DNA of 64,000 nt, from NCBI GenBank assembly GCA_023548195.1, contig JAJHZJ010000252.1, forward strand, positions 4,751,242 to 4,815,241, written 5' to 3'. The position numbers and the translations under genes were made by a program. Shown piece by piece: positions 33,470 to 44,785 of the stretch (position 1 is the first letter of the stretch; every line of letters starts with the position of its first letter). The DNA is from Bettongia penicillata ogilbyi. Taxonomy: Eukaryota > Chordata > Mammalia > Diprotodontia > Potoroidae. The notes beneath the pieces are model-generated. The model had not been told where the DNA came from. It was given only the letters and a program-made list of their open reading frames with translations, and did no database searches.

Positions 33470-34445
33470 AAGGATTCTCAGGAGTAGCACCTCCATGTCG
33501 ATCACAGTCAACATGGAGGTAGATCTCTACTGGAATACTCCAAGGAGGGAGTGTGTCCTAGGCCCTGTATTGTTACAGAGCATGATCTTGGATGGCATTA
33601 AGAAAGGCATAGTATTCAGACTGAGGCAGCTAACGTTTTGCTCTACCCGATCTATGTCAGATCACATCTGATATATGTGTTCAGCTCTGAAAACTGCATT
33701 TTCAGAAAGATGTGTGTGTTCATCCCTCACTGCTGAAGAAGACCAGGCCATCAGAGAAATGATGACATGACTTGCACTTGCCTTTGTTTTGAGTGAAGGA
33801 GGGCTGTGCAGGTCACCAGCCTCACTTCTCCTCCAGAGCCATCTGAATCCAGTGACCAGACATTCATCAGGATAACTGCAGATGACCCAGGATGAGGCAA
33901 TTGGGGTTAAGTGACTTGCCCAAGGTCACTCAGTGAGTGTCAAGTGTCTGAGGTGACATTTGAACTCAGGTCCTCCTGACTCCTGCACTGGTGCTCTATC
34001 AACTGCACCTAGCTGCCCCTTCAGAAAGATACTGATGAAATGAAGCAGGTTATAAGGACCAAGTAAAATACTAAGGATGTTGAGGCTGGATATTAGAAGG
34101 TATTGGGGCAGGGGATGGGGGGCCACCAAGATAACAGTCTTCAAGTATGTGAAGGGTTGTTATATGGAGAAAGGTTATACTTGTTCTCCCTGCTCTTTGA
34201 AAGTCACAGAGACAGATATTAGAAAAATGCAGGCTGAATGTAAGGAAAACACTTCCTAACAATTAGAGCTGCCAGAAGGTAGTGCATTCCTTATCACTGG
34301 ACATCTTCAAGTACAGACTGGCATACTGCTTTGGTGGGAGAAGGGGGGAGTAGATATTGTAGGAGGCATTCTTACTGAGGTGGAAGTTGGACCCTCTGGG
34401 GTCTCTTTCATCTTAAATTCTGTAAAATTACCATTTCAGCCCCAA
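33470..34445 (+). repeat. CR1/L3-class LINE 3' region, split by a SINE
   Basis: Plus-strand CR1/L3 segments: gtgtcctaggccctgtattg (RT motif VLGP), cagatcacatctgatatatg, caagtatgtgaagggttgtt, cacttcctaacaattagagc and gaagttggaccctctggggtc. The element is interrupted cleanly at 33712-34019. Confidence 0.6.
33701..34030 (-). mobile_element. SINE with RTE-like tail, 11-bp target-site duplication
   Basis: ttcagaaagat occurs at 33701-33711 and again at 34020-34030. Between them lies a minus-strand SINE: head ggggcagctaggtgc at the right, then RTE-like 3' sequence (gtgacctgcacagccctcc) and a (CA)n tail, seen as tgtgtgtg, at the left. The host CR1/L3 sequence continues across the insertion. Confidence 0.85.
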
Positions 34446-34498
34446 ATTTGGGAATACAAAGTAAGTTATATTTTATAATAATACCCAGTCACTGCTGC

Positions 34499-35400
34499 AG
34501 CATTAATGTATAAAATTTATATGTCGATGAACAACACATTATATACAGAGCTTACGGTACATAAAACTGCATTAAGACTCACGGGATGCCCTGTACGGCT
34601 CTGGAAATCATCTTCATGGAGATGCCAATGGAACTCGTGGGAACTGATGACATCAACAAGTGAGACGGTACCAAGGGAAAGAGAGTCCCAACACTGAGCC
34701 TTGGGGGACATCCCCACACAGCTGGTGGACATGATTTGAACAGATTCAGCAAAGGAGACCGAAGGGGTGGAATCACACAGGTACAAGGAGAACCAGGAGA
34801 GAACAGTGACGTAAAAATCTGGCCAGGAGAGAGAATCTAGGAGGAAAGAGGCATCAAAAGGCCACAGAGAATTGAGAAAAGGCCATGATATCTGATAATT
34901 AAAGAGACCCGTGACATGTCTGGAGAGCACAGTTCCGGTCTGAAGCCAAATCATAAAGGGTTTAGAAGAGAGTGAGTGGAGAGGAAATGGAGCCACCTAA
35001 TACACTGGCTTCATCAAGGAGGAGGGAATATACAGGCTGGTAGATGGTGGGGATGTTCAGATCAAATGATTTTTTTTAAATGAACATGTTTGTAGGTGAC
35101 AGATAAGGCAACAGGAGATAGAGATATGAGGGATTATAGTGGGGACAATCTGTTACAGGAGATGGGAAGGGACAGGACCAAGGTTGCATTTTGAGAGGTT
35201 TGCCCTGGTGAGGAAAAGGGCCACCTCTTCTTGCGAGATGGGCTGAGGAAAATTAATAGGAGGAGATACCTGATTGACATGAGATGGGGGAAGAGGGAGC
35301 TGTCAGTGAAGGGCTTCCAGTGTTTTGAAAAGTCTGAGGTGAGGTCCTCGGCCTTAGCTGAGGGGGCTGGGGAATGGAGAAGCAAACAGGTGCTGCGGAA
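34499..35400 (-). mobile_element. L2-class LINE ORF2 copy with a long open frame
   Basis: The minus-strand frame 34517-34996 (159 codons) carries FYVTVLSWFSLYL, SVSFAES, SLGTVSLVDVISSHEFHWHLHEDDFQ, corresponding to L2 reverse transcriptase DTVLSWFSSYL...SLGDLISSHGFNYHLYADDSQ. The catalytic box is HEDD instead of YADD and a local frame change precedes it. Upstream antisense L2 continues to about 35400. Confidence 0.7.
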
Positions 35401-36640
35401 ATCTTGAGGAAAAATTAGCCACTGTCATTCTTGGGTCCCCCTCAACAACAGTCTTCCCTGTTCAGATCTCCAAGTTGGCTTTAGCCTGGTTCTTAGGTCT
35501 TTCAATTCCCCCTCTCCAGCTACCAACCCACCTCCCCAACGCAACACCCAAGAATGGAGCCAATTTTATAATTTGTGTGCGAATGTTTCCGTTTCCTTTT
35601 CCTTATCTTCAATACACCCATTTTCTCAAGGAGGATATTCTCTGCTTGTATAGTAGATCCCAAGATCTACTGTAAAGTTGTGGATTTCGAATGGGTGTTT
35701 TCTGCTTTCTACTACTAGGACAGACTTCGTAACTCCCCGAAGCAACTATCATTGCTGTGAGTTGAAAGAAACACCCATTCCCCAAGTAAGTCAACATATC
35801 TTATTTTAATGCCTATACTAGCTTTTCTTCCTTAAGAAAAAAAATTACTCCTGCTTCCAATCAAAGAAAACACAGTAAAAGACACAGCAGAGACAGATAA
35901 ATCACATTTTAGGGTCTGGTGCAAACACCACCTACCACCTTGCAACCTCCAGGTAAACCACAAGTTAGCACATCTAACAGAACAGCCATCAGCAGCAGTG
36001 GTTGGGGGTTACCACCTCTTAGAATCACAGCACTGGAGATCACTGGATTCAGCTACCTAACTGGCTCAGTTCAGTCTTCAGCGCGCAGGTTCTTAACCTT
36101 TCGTGTGTCACGCCCCTCTTTGGCAGTCTGGTGAAGCCTAAATATTACTGTAGTTCATTGCCTACATCTTAATTGAAGGAAATTCTAAATTTCAGTTAGA
36201 GGTTTGGGGAAATAAAGGTGTTTATTTTAAAAATTTAGAAACGGATATTTCCACAAACTTACTGTTATGTTGGTTGGCTGCACTTTGGAAGGACGGCCAA
36301 GCAAAGCTACGGAATACTCAAAAGGCATACACATTTATGCAAATACAAATTTGAACCTTAAAAATAAAAGATGCTTAGTACCCCTGACATGTTGTTTTAG
36401 CACGCCCCTCTTTAAGCAAGTAAGAAACAAACAAAAGTACAGAGGATTCAGCAAGGCAGCTTTCACACTCGCATTTATATTTCCATACGGTCGTCCAAAC
36501 ACGAGCTGTTTTGTTAACCACCATCACCAAAATGTCCCGTGTGTACAAAAGCAATATTGCTGACACGGCAGAAGCAGGATGTGTCCTGACTCATCCCCTC
36601 TTCTGCACAGCTGCCCTTGTGACAAATGGCCTGGAATGCC
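35401..36640. other. Intron 1, includes hairpins (35652-35780) and an ancient repeat fragment
   Basis: Mostly unassigned. Near 36090-36130, ttcttaacctttcgtgtgtc and cccctctttggcagtctggt resemble an old mammalian-wide repeat whose class I cannot name. The structured part is described separately. Confidence 0.4.
35689..35780. repeat. Inverted repeat, 12-bp arms with inner hairpin
   Basis: gaatgggtgttt (35689-35700) pairs with aaacacccattc (35769-35780). Inside, cttcg (35725-35729) pairs with cgaag (35738-35742). A separate perfect palindrome agtagatc-ccaa-gatctact precedes it at 35652-35671. Confidence 0.7.
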
Positions 36641-36765
36641 ACTCAGTCATTAAAGCAACACATCTTTATCACATACCTACTATGTGCTAGGCATGCAGGG
36701 GAGGGAGAAGAGAGAATTCTAAGACACGATTCTAGGTGAGCTCTTTGCCTAGCTCAGTGATCTCC
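36641..36765 (-). repeat. L2 3' end fragment
   Basis: Antisense L2 end: acacatctttatcacatacc, ctatgtgctaggcatgcag. Confidence 0.55.
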
Positions 36766-37732
36766 AAAGTAAGAGACCGTCCCTTTGAACCCAAGCAGAG
36801 TGTGAAGGGAGAGAAGATGGAGCACGTCCCATCCTTACGGTGACTGCCAACGATGAGGCTTATCTCCAACCCAATTAGACCCGTCCTAATGTACTAACAT
36901 CACTCTAATCCATGCAAGCTCTCAATCTCCCCTCTTCTGAGCCCCGCGATGGCTGTTCCATCAGGACTACCAGCAGCTCACAGTACAGCTGACAAGTGCC
37001 AAGAGGCCACAACTCAATGACATGCCCCTCAGATCATGTCGTTGGTGCAGATTCTGTAGTTCTGGCTAGTGACCTCTTCTCTCTCTTTTTTTTCATTTTG
37101 CCTCCTTCATTATATAGGACAAGTGGGCATGAATACATTGCAATCTGCACTGTAGATATAAGTACTTTATCTTTTCCCCCAAACCAACCCTTCTTCCCAA
37201 CTTTCCTAACTACAGAATATAAGATGGGCTATGAGAGATAAAAAAATTGTATCATGGGAATCTAGTCCTGGGGATAAAGAAAGGCCTCTTAAGAGATGAC
37301 CTTAACACATAAGTACTAAATCACGGAGAGGAAGTTCAGTGGAAAAAGAGAAGAAAAATAGGTGATGGCATTTGGAACAAAATGAAAACAGAGATTCAAG
37401 GAGTTTATGGCATAAGAACAGAAAACACTTGGTATCTGAGGCAAAGATCACCCCAAAGTTTCCTGAAATGAATACAGGACACAGTGAACAACAACTGGCT
37501 CATACATAAAGCTTTAAGGTTCACAGAGTTTATGTTTATTATCTTATTTAATGCTTACAACTAAATAGTACTTGTTCTTCTTTTAACCAGGGACCCTGAG
37601 GGTATTCCCCCCTTTTTTTTTTTTCTTAAAGGGGCCATCCCTTGAGTAACTACTTAAAGAAGCCTATGCATCGAATGGTGTGTCTCACTCAAAGTGAGAA
37701 TGTGGTAAGACCTTAGCCTGAAAGGGCAAGGA
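36766..37732. other. Intron 1, unassigned
   Basis: No repeat recognised apart from a T-run near 37611. Confidence 0.45.
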
Positions 37733-37935
37733 TCTCCCCGTGCATCCTGGGCCATCTCCAGTCATCCTGATGAATATCTGGCCACTGAACCCAGATGGCT
37801 CAGGAGAAGAAGGTGAGGTTGGTGACCCTGCACAGCCCTCCCTCACTTAAATCAAAGTTTACCACAAGTCATGGCATCATCTTGACGTCACGGTCCTCTC
37901 TGAGAATGAAGGACAAACACACCATCACCACCAAG
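37733..37935 (+). repeat. SINE with RTE-like tail, 3' part
   Basis: Plus-strand counterpart of the insertions at 33712 and 40492: ccagtcatcctgatgaatat, gaccctgcacagccctccc, cacaagtcatggcatcatc, then cacaccatcacc. It has no tRNA head and is older. Confidence 0.7.
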
Positions 37936-38329
37936 GACGCTGTCATTCCCTCAGTCACACCATCCTCTCAAGTTCAGCGTCATCTTCCATCCCTCACTTT
38001 CCTTCACCTCGCAGATTAAATAAGTTCCCAAACCTTGTTGCTTCTTCCCCAACATTCTCCATATATTTCTCCTTTATATTCACGCAGCTATCACCTGATC
38101 ACCATCTCTAAGGCATTATACTTGAAACAGGAGACACACAAACGTGAAAAATGAACATCCTTTTCCTCATGGAGTTCACAGTTTAGTAGGAAGACAATAT
38201 ATAAATGCAAAGTAGATAAATAAAAGTTTTATGAAACAAGCACACAATAAAAATGTTAAATTATAGGAAGACTAGAATTTTTTCTAGAAGGAATTAAAAT
38301 CTATTAAACATGGGCATATGCTAGACAAG
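37936..38329 (-). other. Intron 1, with an L2 3' fragment (about 38110-38290)
   Basis: ttttcctcatggagttcaca and gacaatatataaatgcaaag suggest an antisense L2 end. Confidence 0.4.
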
Positions 38330-39145
38330 TCTACCCATCAACACCCCCTCTACTACCATCTCCTCTCTGACCCAGATGGAAAAATGTGCTTTCTCTTAAC
38401 TGATATAGCCTCCACCAAAGTTCAGGCTCTCATTACCTCTGGCTTGAACTATTCCTATAGTCTGATTCAGAGGTAGGGAGCCTTTTATTATAGGGTCACA
38501 CTTGAGAAATGTGGCCTTGGTTCCCCAGCCCTGGTCCAAACAGTCTCCCTGCTTCTAGCCTCTCTCATTCCCGGTCTATTCTTCCCAGAACTGACAAAAT
38601 GATATTCCCAAAACGCAGATTTGGGCCTGTCATTCCCTCGCTCAAAAATATTCAGGGGTTCCCTATTTCTTCTGAGATAAGATAACCCTGACCGTATCAT
38701 TTAAAAGACTCCGAACTATGACTCCAACCTACCCTTTCAGGGTTATTTCATATTACTCCCATTTTCCATTTCAGTCAAACTGAACTTCTAGCTGTGCTCC
38801 ACAGAAAACTCTCTCCCAAGTCTGTGCCTTTGTGTAGGTGAGTCTACATTCCTAGACTGCATTCCCCTCATTATTTCTTCTTTTACAAATCTCTAGTTTT
38901 CTTTAAAGTAATAGTTCAAATGCCATAGCCTATATCATTTTTTTTCTTCTGATTCCCCTAGTAGTCAGTGTTCTCTCCCTCTTGCAATAATTTGGTAGAA
39001 CTTTGTATTTATATCTCTGTGTATATGTTATTCTCACTTCCCTGTCACATGGAAGGTCCTTGAGTTCTGTCTTTGTACCTCCAGGGCTGAATACAGGACC
39101 ATGAATAGGGCAGGGGCTTAATAAACATTCGCTGAACTGAACTTT
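38330..39145 (+). repeat. L2-class LINE 3' region
   Basis: Contains caggctctcattacctctgg, cattccctcgctcaaaaata, tcaggggttccctatttc, tcacatggaaggtccttgag and cttaataaacattcgctgaac. Confidence 0.75.
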
Positions 39146-39925
39146 TAGTGAGGGTAGCCAGGGGAGACTTGTCGGAGATGTTTGGATTTCTGCTAAGCAC
39201 ACTCCCTGCCACCTTTTCAGCAGCTAGAGGGATTTACCGCCTCCCAGACCCTCCACCTACGTGCCTTCAATTCCTGGAGCCATAATCACATCAATACTGC
39301 CATAGATGCTGGATGGGTATGTCACCCTACCACCATTCAGCAACCCTGTAACTTTCCAAGCCTTGGCATATAGTTAGTACTGAACACATTTTCCTTTACA
39401 TCATTCCTTTGTTCATTCCTCCCTTCCTCACTTAGGAACAGGGATAGGAGACTGACGGCACAAAGCATGAGGTCTGTTTAGAAGGTCTGGCATTCAAGGT
39501 GCCATTTAAGGCTTCTGAGTGAGGTAGTGATAATCAATTTTCTCCTTTACTCAGGTCTCCTACACCTCCTCTTCTGTCATCCCTGATCCTCTCCATTGAG
39601 AACCTCATTGAGGGCCAACTACAGCTCACTAAGAATGTTTTTTACATCTTTATTTTAAAATGCAAAAAAATCTTGATTCATAGGCCTCATAAAAGCAGAT
39701 GGTGGGCTACATTTGGCACATGAGTCTTGGTTTGTACAACCAACTGACGCTTCTCAGTCTCCTTTGCTGGCTTACCATTTATGTGACACCCCTAATTGGG
39801 AGCCTAGACCAAGTCTTTGGGTCTTCCTTTCTTTACCTTCTAAACGTGATAACTTCATAAGCCACCAATGGTTTGATTATCATCTCTACATGGATGAGTA
39901 GAGGATCCAAATATCCAACCCTAGC
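39146..39925. other. Intron 1, unassigned
   Basis: No family named with confidence. Confidence 0.4.
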
Positions 39926-40477
39926 TTTTCTCTTGAAGAACCAGATCTATGTCACCAACTATATACATTTCAAACTAGGCATCTCACAGACACATCAAAC
40001 TCATCATGTCTAAAATAGCACTCATAACCTTTCCCCAAAAACCTTTGTTTCCACTGAGCTTCCCTATTTCCATACAGAGACCCACTCATCCTTCCATTCT
40101 CCCAGGTTCAAAATCTCAGCATTATCCTTCATTCCTCCTCCCTCACCCCACGCATCCAATCGGTCGTCTACACTTGCCCCTTCTACTTCCACAACATCTT
40201 GGCCGTCTACCCTTCTCACTACTCAGCCACCACCTTACTGAAGGGGCTCATCATCTCTTGTCTGGACAGTGACTTTCTAACTGATCTTCCTGCTTCCAGG
40301 TCTCTTCCTACTCTAATTCATTCTCCATAATTTGTTAAAGTGATTTTCCTTAAGTGCAGACATGACAAGTCTACTTTCCTATTCAATAAACTACAGTGGT
40401 TCTCTATTGCCTGTAGGATAAAAAAAAAAATAATTTCCTCTGTTTGTTCACTGATGTCATTCCTGGTAGTAGTCTCT
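39926..40477 (+). repeat. L2-class LINE ORF2 fragment
   Basis: Contains gcatctcacagacacatcaaactc, atgtctaaaatagcactcat, cattattccttcattcctcc-like words and gtgattttccttaagtgcag, the L2 segment after the YADD box. The SINE at 40492 interrupts sequence at its end. Confidence 0.7.
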
Positions 40478-40491
40478 CTGATAGAGAGATT

Positions 40492-40539
<48 letters not shown>

Positions 40540-40844
40540 TCGTCCTTTGTTGCTGAAGAAGACCATCCCATCAGAGAAATGATGACATGACTTGCACTTG
40601 ACTTTGTTTTGAGTGAGGGAGGGCTGTGCAGGTCACCAGCCTCACTTCTCCTCCAGAGCCATCTGAATCCAGTGACCAGGTACCCATCAGGACTACTAGA
40701 GGCAATTGGAGTTAAGTAACTTGCCCAAGGCTACACAGCTAGTGAGTGTTAAGTGTCTGAGGTGAGATTTGAACTCAAGTCCTCCTGATTCCTTCACTGG
40801 TGCTCTACCCACTGCACCACCTAGCTGCCCCTGATAGAGAGATT
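40478..40844 (-). mobile_element. SINE with RTE-like tail, 14-bp target-site duplication and (TG)n
   Basis: ctgatagagagatt is repeated exactly at 40478-40491 and 40831-40844. The insert is a minus-strand SINE: head ggggcagctaggtgg at 40817-40830, tRNA part, RTE-like 3' region and a long (CA)n tail seen as (TG)22 at 40494-40538. It is the best-preserved insertion in the window, so probably the youngest. Confidence 0.92.
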
Positions 40845-41884
40845 ACAGAGAGAGGCAAGAACAAAGGGCCAAAAGCTAATCTTAGGGAATGCCCATGTTT
40901 AGGATTTGGGAGAAGAGAGAACTTTCTGCCCAAAGGAGGCAGAACAAACTGTCAAGAGAGTTTGGAGAAAAGCTGAGATGGTACAGAAGCCAAGAGAGGA
41001 GAGAAAGTTTCAGTCAGGAAGATTAATAGCCAGCAGGGGATGTGGACAAGGTGTATAGTTAGTGATTAAACAGTGTCAGGGTGACTGAAAACACAATCTT
41101 AGCTTCAATGGCATCGTGTTCTGCTCCAACTAAGCCGGCCTAGACATGCCCTCTTTAATTAATTACTCTCATACTCCTCTAAAGCCTCATTTAATTATAT
41201 TTCATATTTAAAGCATTCCTTTCCTGGAGAGCTGTTGGAGTCAAGTTCAATGGGCAGAAATACGGACATTAGCACAAAACAAATGGTGTTTGAGAGTTCT
41301 AGGTTTTCACCTAGATTTTAAAAGAGAGTTTTCCATCACAGGATATTCAGAAGGGATTTAAAAGAACAACACACACAAGGCCATATGAGTTGCTAGGGGG
41401 TTATAACTCTAGATCTGACAGTTTACTGGTCCAAGATTCAGTATACTTAATTTCTCTCCTTAGGAAGTAGAGTAAATGATTGCTTCATAGTAAACTAAAT
41501 TCCTTTATGCCTGGCTAACTTTAAGACTCCACTAATTGGCAATGTGAACAAAGGCAAGGCAATTAATTTTCTTGTACCCTGATTTCTTCATCTATACCTT
41601 GATTCCAAATGAATGGACTGGAGGAATTATGCCTGGGATAACTTCCATCTTTAATACGCTATGATATAATGAGAAATATAATGACCGTGATCAAAGAGAC
41701 ATGTGAAGACCTCCAGTCAGCTGATGCACAGCATTACAGGGTGCTCTACTCTGTGCTGAGCATTTCACTGGTGCCCTCTCAGGTGTGTGCTTGAAGAATA
41801 CAGCTAAGTAGGTGCTGAACTAAGATGACGAGCTGAGTCCATTTTTTGTATGTATGGGGGAAGGGTGGTATTGTTATATCCTGA
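40845..41884. other. Intron 1, unassigned
   Basis: No repeat recognised. Confidence 0.45.
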
Positions 41885-43680
41885 GTCTTGATGAAGTGAT
41901 TCATTAATTCAGTTAGGTTCTTTGCTGAATCCTCAGTATTTTCTAAGCAAACCATTATGTCATCAGCAAAGAAAGATCATTTTGTCTCCTCTTTGTCTAC
42001 CTTAACACATTTCATTTCTTTCTCTTGTCTTATTTATATTGTTACCATTTTTATACTGAATGAATATAAAAATATAGAATTTCTATATTTCAATTATGAA
42101 AGAGAGCAAGACCTTGCTTTATGTCTATATTTATCGAGAAGGCTTCCAATGTATCTCAGGTACATACAGCTTTTGGTTTTGGACATATTTTTTATTGTAC
42201 TAAAAAAAAGAACCCTCTATCTCTATAGTTTGCAAGGTATTTAGAACAAGCAGGCTGATAGGTGATATAGTGGACAGACCATTGGATATGGTTTCAGGAA
42301 GATCTGAGTTTGAATCCTGTCTCAGACACTTAACTAGCTGTGACTCCAGGCAAGTCATTTAACCTCTCCCAATCTCAGTTTCCTGTTCGATAAAATGGGG
42401 CTTACTCTCCCCTACCTCCTGGGGTAGGTGTGAGGATCAAATCAGGTGACATAGGTCAAACTTCTCCATCAATCTTAAAGCATCATATAAATTACAAGCT
42501 GATGATGAGTATGATGATGGTGGCAGTGATATGTGCCATACATTGCCAAAAGCTTTTCTCTACATTTACTGAGGTAAACATGTGGTTTGGGATGTTTTTG
42601 TCTTTAATATAATTAATTATATTGTTTTTCTAATTCTGAACCATCCTTGCAGCCCTGGTATAAATCCCAGTTGGTTATATAATGAATGATTTCTTGGATA
42701 AATGGCTTTGGTCTGAAAGGATTTTATTTAACATTTTGGAATTGATACTCATTAAAGATACTGGCATGTATTTCGTCTTTGCTTCATCCTTTTATGGTTT
42801 GGGGTGGTATTAGGACTATATTTGTCTCATAAAAGGAGTCTGGCCTTCAACATTATCTGAAGACAATTTGCAGCGTCCTTTAAAAGTCTGATAGAATTCT
42901 TCTGCAAATACACCAGGCCTAGGAATTTTTTCCTTTGGTCGTTCCTTCAAAGCTAGTTCTATTTCCTTTTGTGAAATTGGATTATTTAAGAATGTCAATT
43001 TGGTGTTCTATTAGTTTGGGCATTTTATATTTTTAAAGTAATGTTCTTTCTTTGAGATTCTTAATCTTGTTTTTCAGATAATTGTTTTTATTTATCTTGG
43101 TTCCATTACAATCTAGTTTTGTTCTTTTATTTTTTGGTAGTAAGAGATTTGATTTTCTCCCCTCTTCTTTTTAAAGTTCACTAAAGGATGATCAATTCTG
43201 TTAGTTTGTTCAAAGAACCAACTTTTAGTTTAACCACTTTTCCTCTAACGTCAATATTTCTTTCGTGCTCCCTTTGTGTCTATTTCTTGGGTTTCGAATT
43301 CTTTTAAATGCATAATCACTCAACAATTCTCTATTTTTGTATTTTGTTAAGTATATTTAAGGACAGAGTACTGCTTTAACTGCATCCAAGAAATTTTTGT
43401 TATTCCATCACCATCATGGCCTTTCATTTAATTACAGTTACTATGATTTGTCCTTTGAGCCACTCATTACTTAGGATTTCACTAAGTCTCCATTTAGGTC
43501 TCTATGTTGTGTTTATATTCCCTGAATTAATATTTTTATTGTGTTGTAGTCCATAAATAATGCTTAGTATTTCTGCCTTTTTACATTTGAAATTTCTCTA
43601 TGTCCTTATATGTAGTCAATTTTTAATAAAACTGTTGCTTAGAAATACCCGAATCTATATTTAAGGTGGAGCTGAGAGCC
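41885..43680 (-). mobile_element. L1 ORF2 fragment, interrupted by a MIR
   Basis: On the minus strand the frame 42816-42998 reads [18 protein letters not shown] followed by [12 protein letters not shown], the L1 ORF2 segment (PISxxEIE...GPDGFTAEFYQ). At about 41955-41980 the minus strand encodes the reverse transcriptase box FFADDIMV. So part of the catalytic domain is present, but stops and indels are many. A SINE (42250-42540) is embedded. Confidence 0.8.
42250..42540 (+). repeat. MIR/THER-type SINE nested in L1
   Basis: Motifs tggacagaccattggatatg, gagtttgaatcctgtctcag, actagctgtgactccaggc, cctgttcgataaaatgggg and gcatcatataaattac. Confidence 0.75.
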
Positions 43681-44124
43681 TATACTTGGGAGCTTTTCTA
43701 GCAAATATGGCATTGCTTCGTTTGGTGAAGTCCTCTTACAACGGAGCCCTTTCCTTACTTCATTACCTAAATCCCAAAGCTTTGGATGGGGCTTAGAACC
43801 TGTCTAACTTACTTTCACTGTTTTCAACTCAATTCAACCAAACATTTATTAAATACTTTTAAGTTAACACAGCTGTGCTATAAGAAATATAAAAATAAAT
43901 AAAATTTTAGGCTCTGTGAAATCAAGGTCTCTGCAGTTGGTGTGATATAACTTTATTACAAATGTAACTTAAGCACCTAAGAGAGGTGCAAAGTGTGGAA
44001 ACGAACATGATCACAAAGAGGGGTCAGATTGCCCATAGAGAAGGACTGATACTTCATGTTTATAATAGTATCTTATAGGGTGGTTTTGTCACAACAACCT
44101 TACACAGCCGTGTTTCGTTTTCTA
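43681..44124. other. Intron 1, unassigned
   Basis: A weak antisense L2 end at 43830-43910 (caaacatttattaaatactt). Nothing else recognised. Confidence 0.4.
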
Positions 44125-44525
44125 TTCCTGGGATGGTTTCTTTCCTCATCTCTCTCTCCTGGCTTCCTTCAAGTACTAGATAAAATCTTACTTGGCTGAA
44201 GCAGCTTTTCCTCATCCCCCTTCTCCCCACTGATTATTTCATATTTAGTCAGTCAGTAAAGACCGGTTAAGTATCCCCTGTGCTAAGTGTTGGGGATATA
44301 AAATGAGGCAGAATGCAAGTTCCTGACCTCAAAGAGTTTACAACAGTAAGAGGGAAACAACACGCAAATACATATATGTAAAGCAAGTTATATTATTGGC
44401 AATTGGCATCTCCAATTACACCGTGAGCTCCTTGAGGGCAAGGACAGACTTCTTTTGCTTTTTCTCTACATCCCCAGGGCTGAGCAGGTACTTAATAAAT
44501 GTCTATTGGCTGTTGTTATTATTTT
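44125..44525 (+). repeat. L2 3' end interrupted by an antisense L2 end
   Basis: Plus-strand L2 at 44125-44245 resumes at about 44400-44525 (gtgagctccttgagggcaag, cttaataaatgtctattggc). Between them 44246-44400 is antisense L2 (taagtatcccctgtgctaag, ctcaaagagtttacaac). Confidence 0.6.
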
Positions 44526-44639
44526 AGAAAAGAGGAAACAGACTCAGAAGTGACATTTCCAAGGTCACATGGAGAGTGGAAAGGACAGACAGGACTCACA
44601 AACCAAGGCCAGGGCTTAATCCCCAGTGAATGGAAAGAA

Positions 44640-44785
44640 TGCTGCATTTATGTGGATTCTAAAGCCCTTGGTTTGACTTCTTTTACTTGTGTAACCATGA
44701 ACAAACCAATTCCCCTCATTCAGAAAATGAGAGAGCTGGATTATATGACTTTTAAGGTTTGTTCCAGCTCTAAATCTATGACTTC
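44640..44785 (+). repeat. MIR/THER-type SINE 3' part
   Basis: gagagctggattatatgac, gtttgttccagctctaaatc and tatgacttc. Confidence 0.6.
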
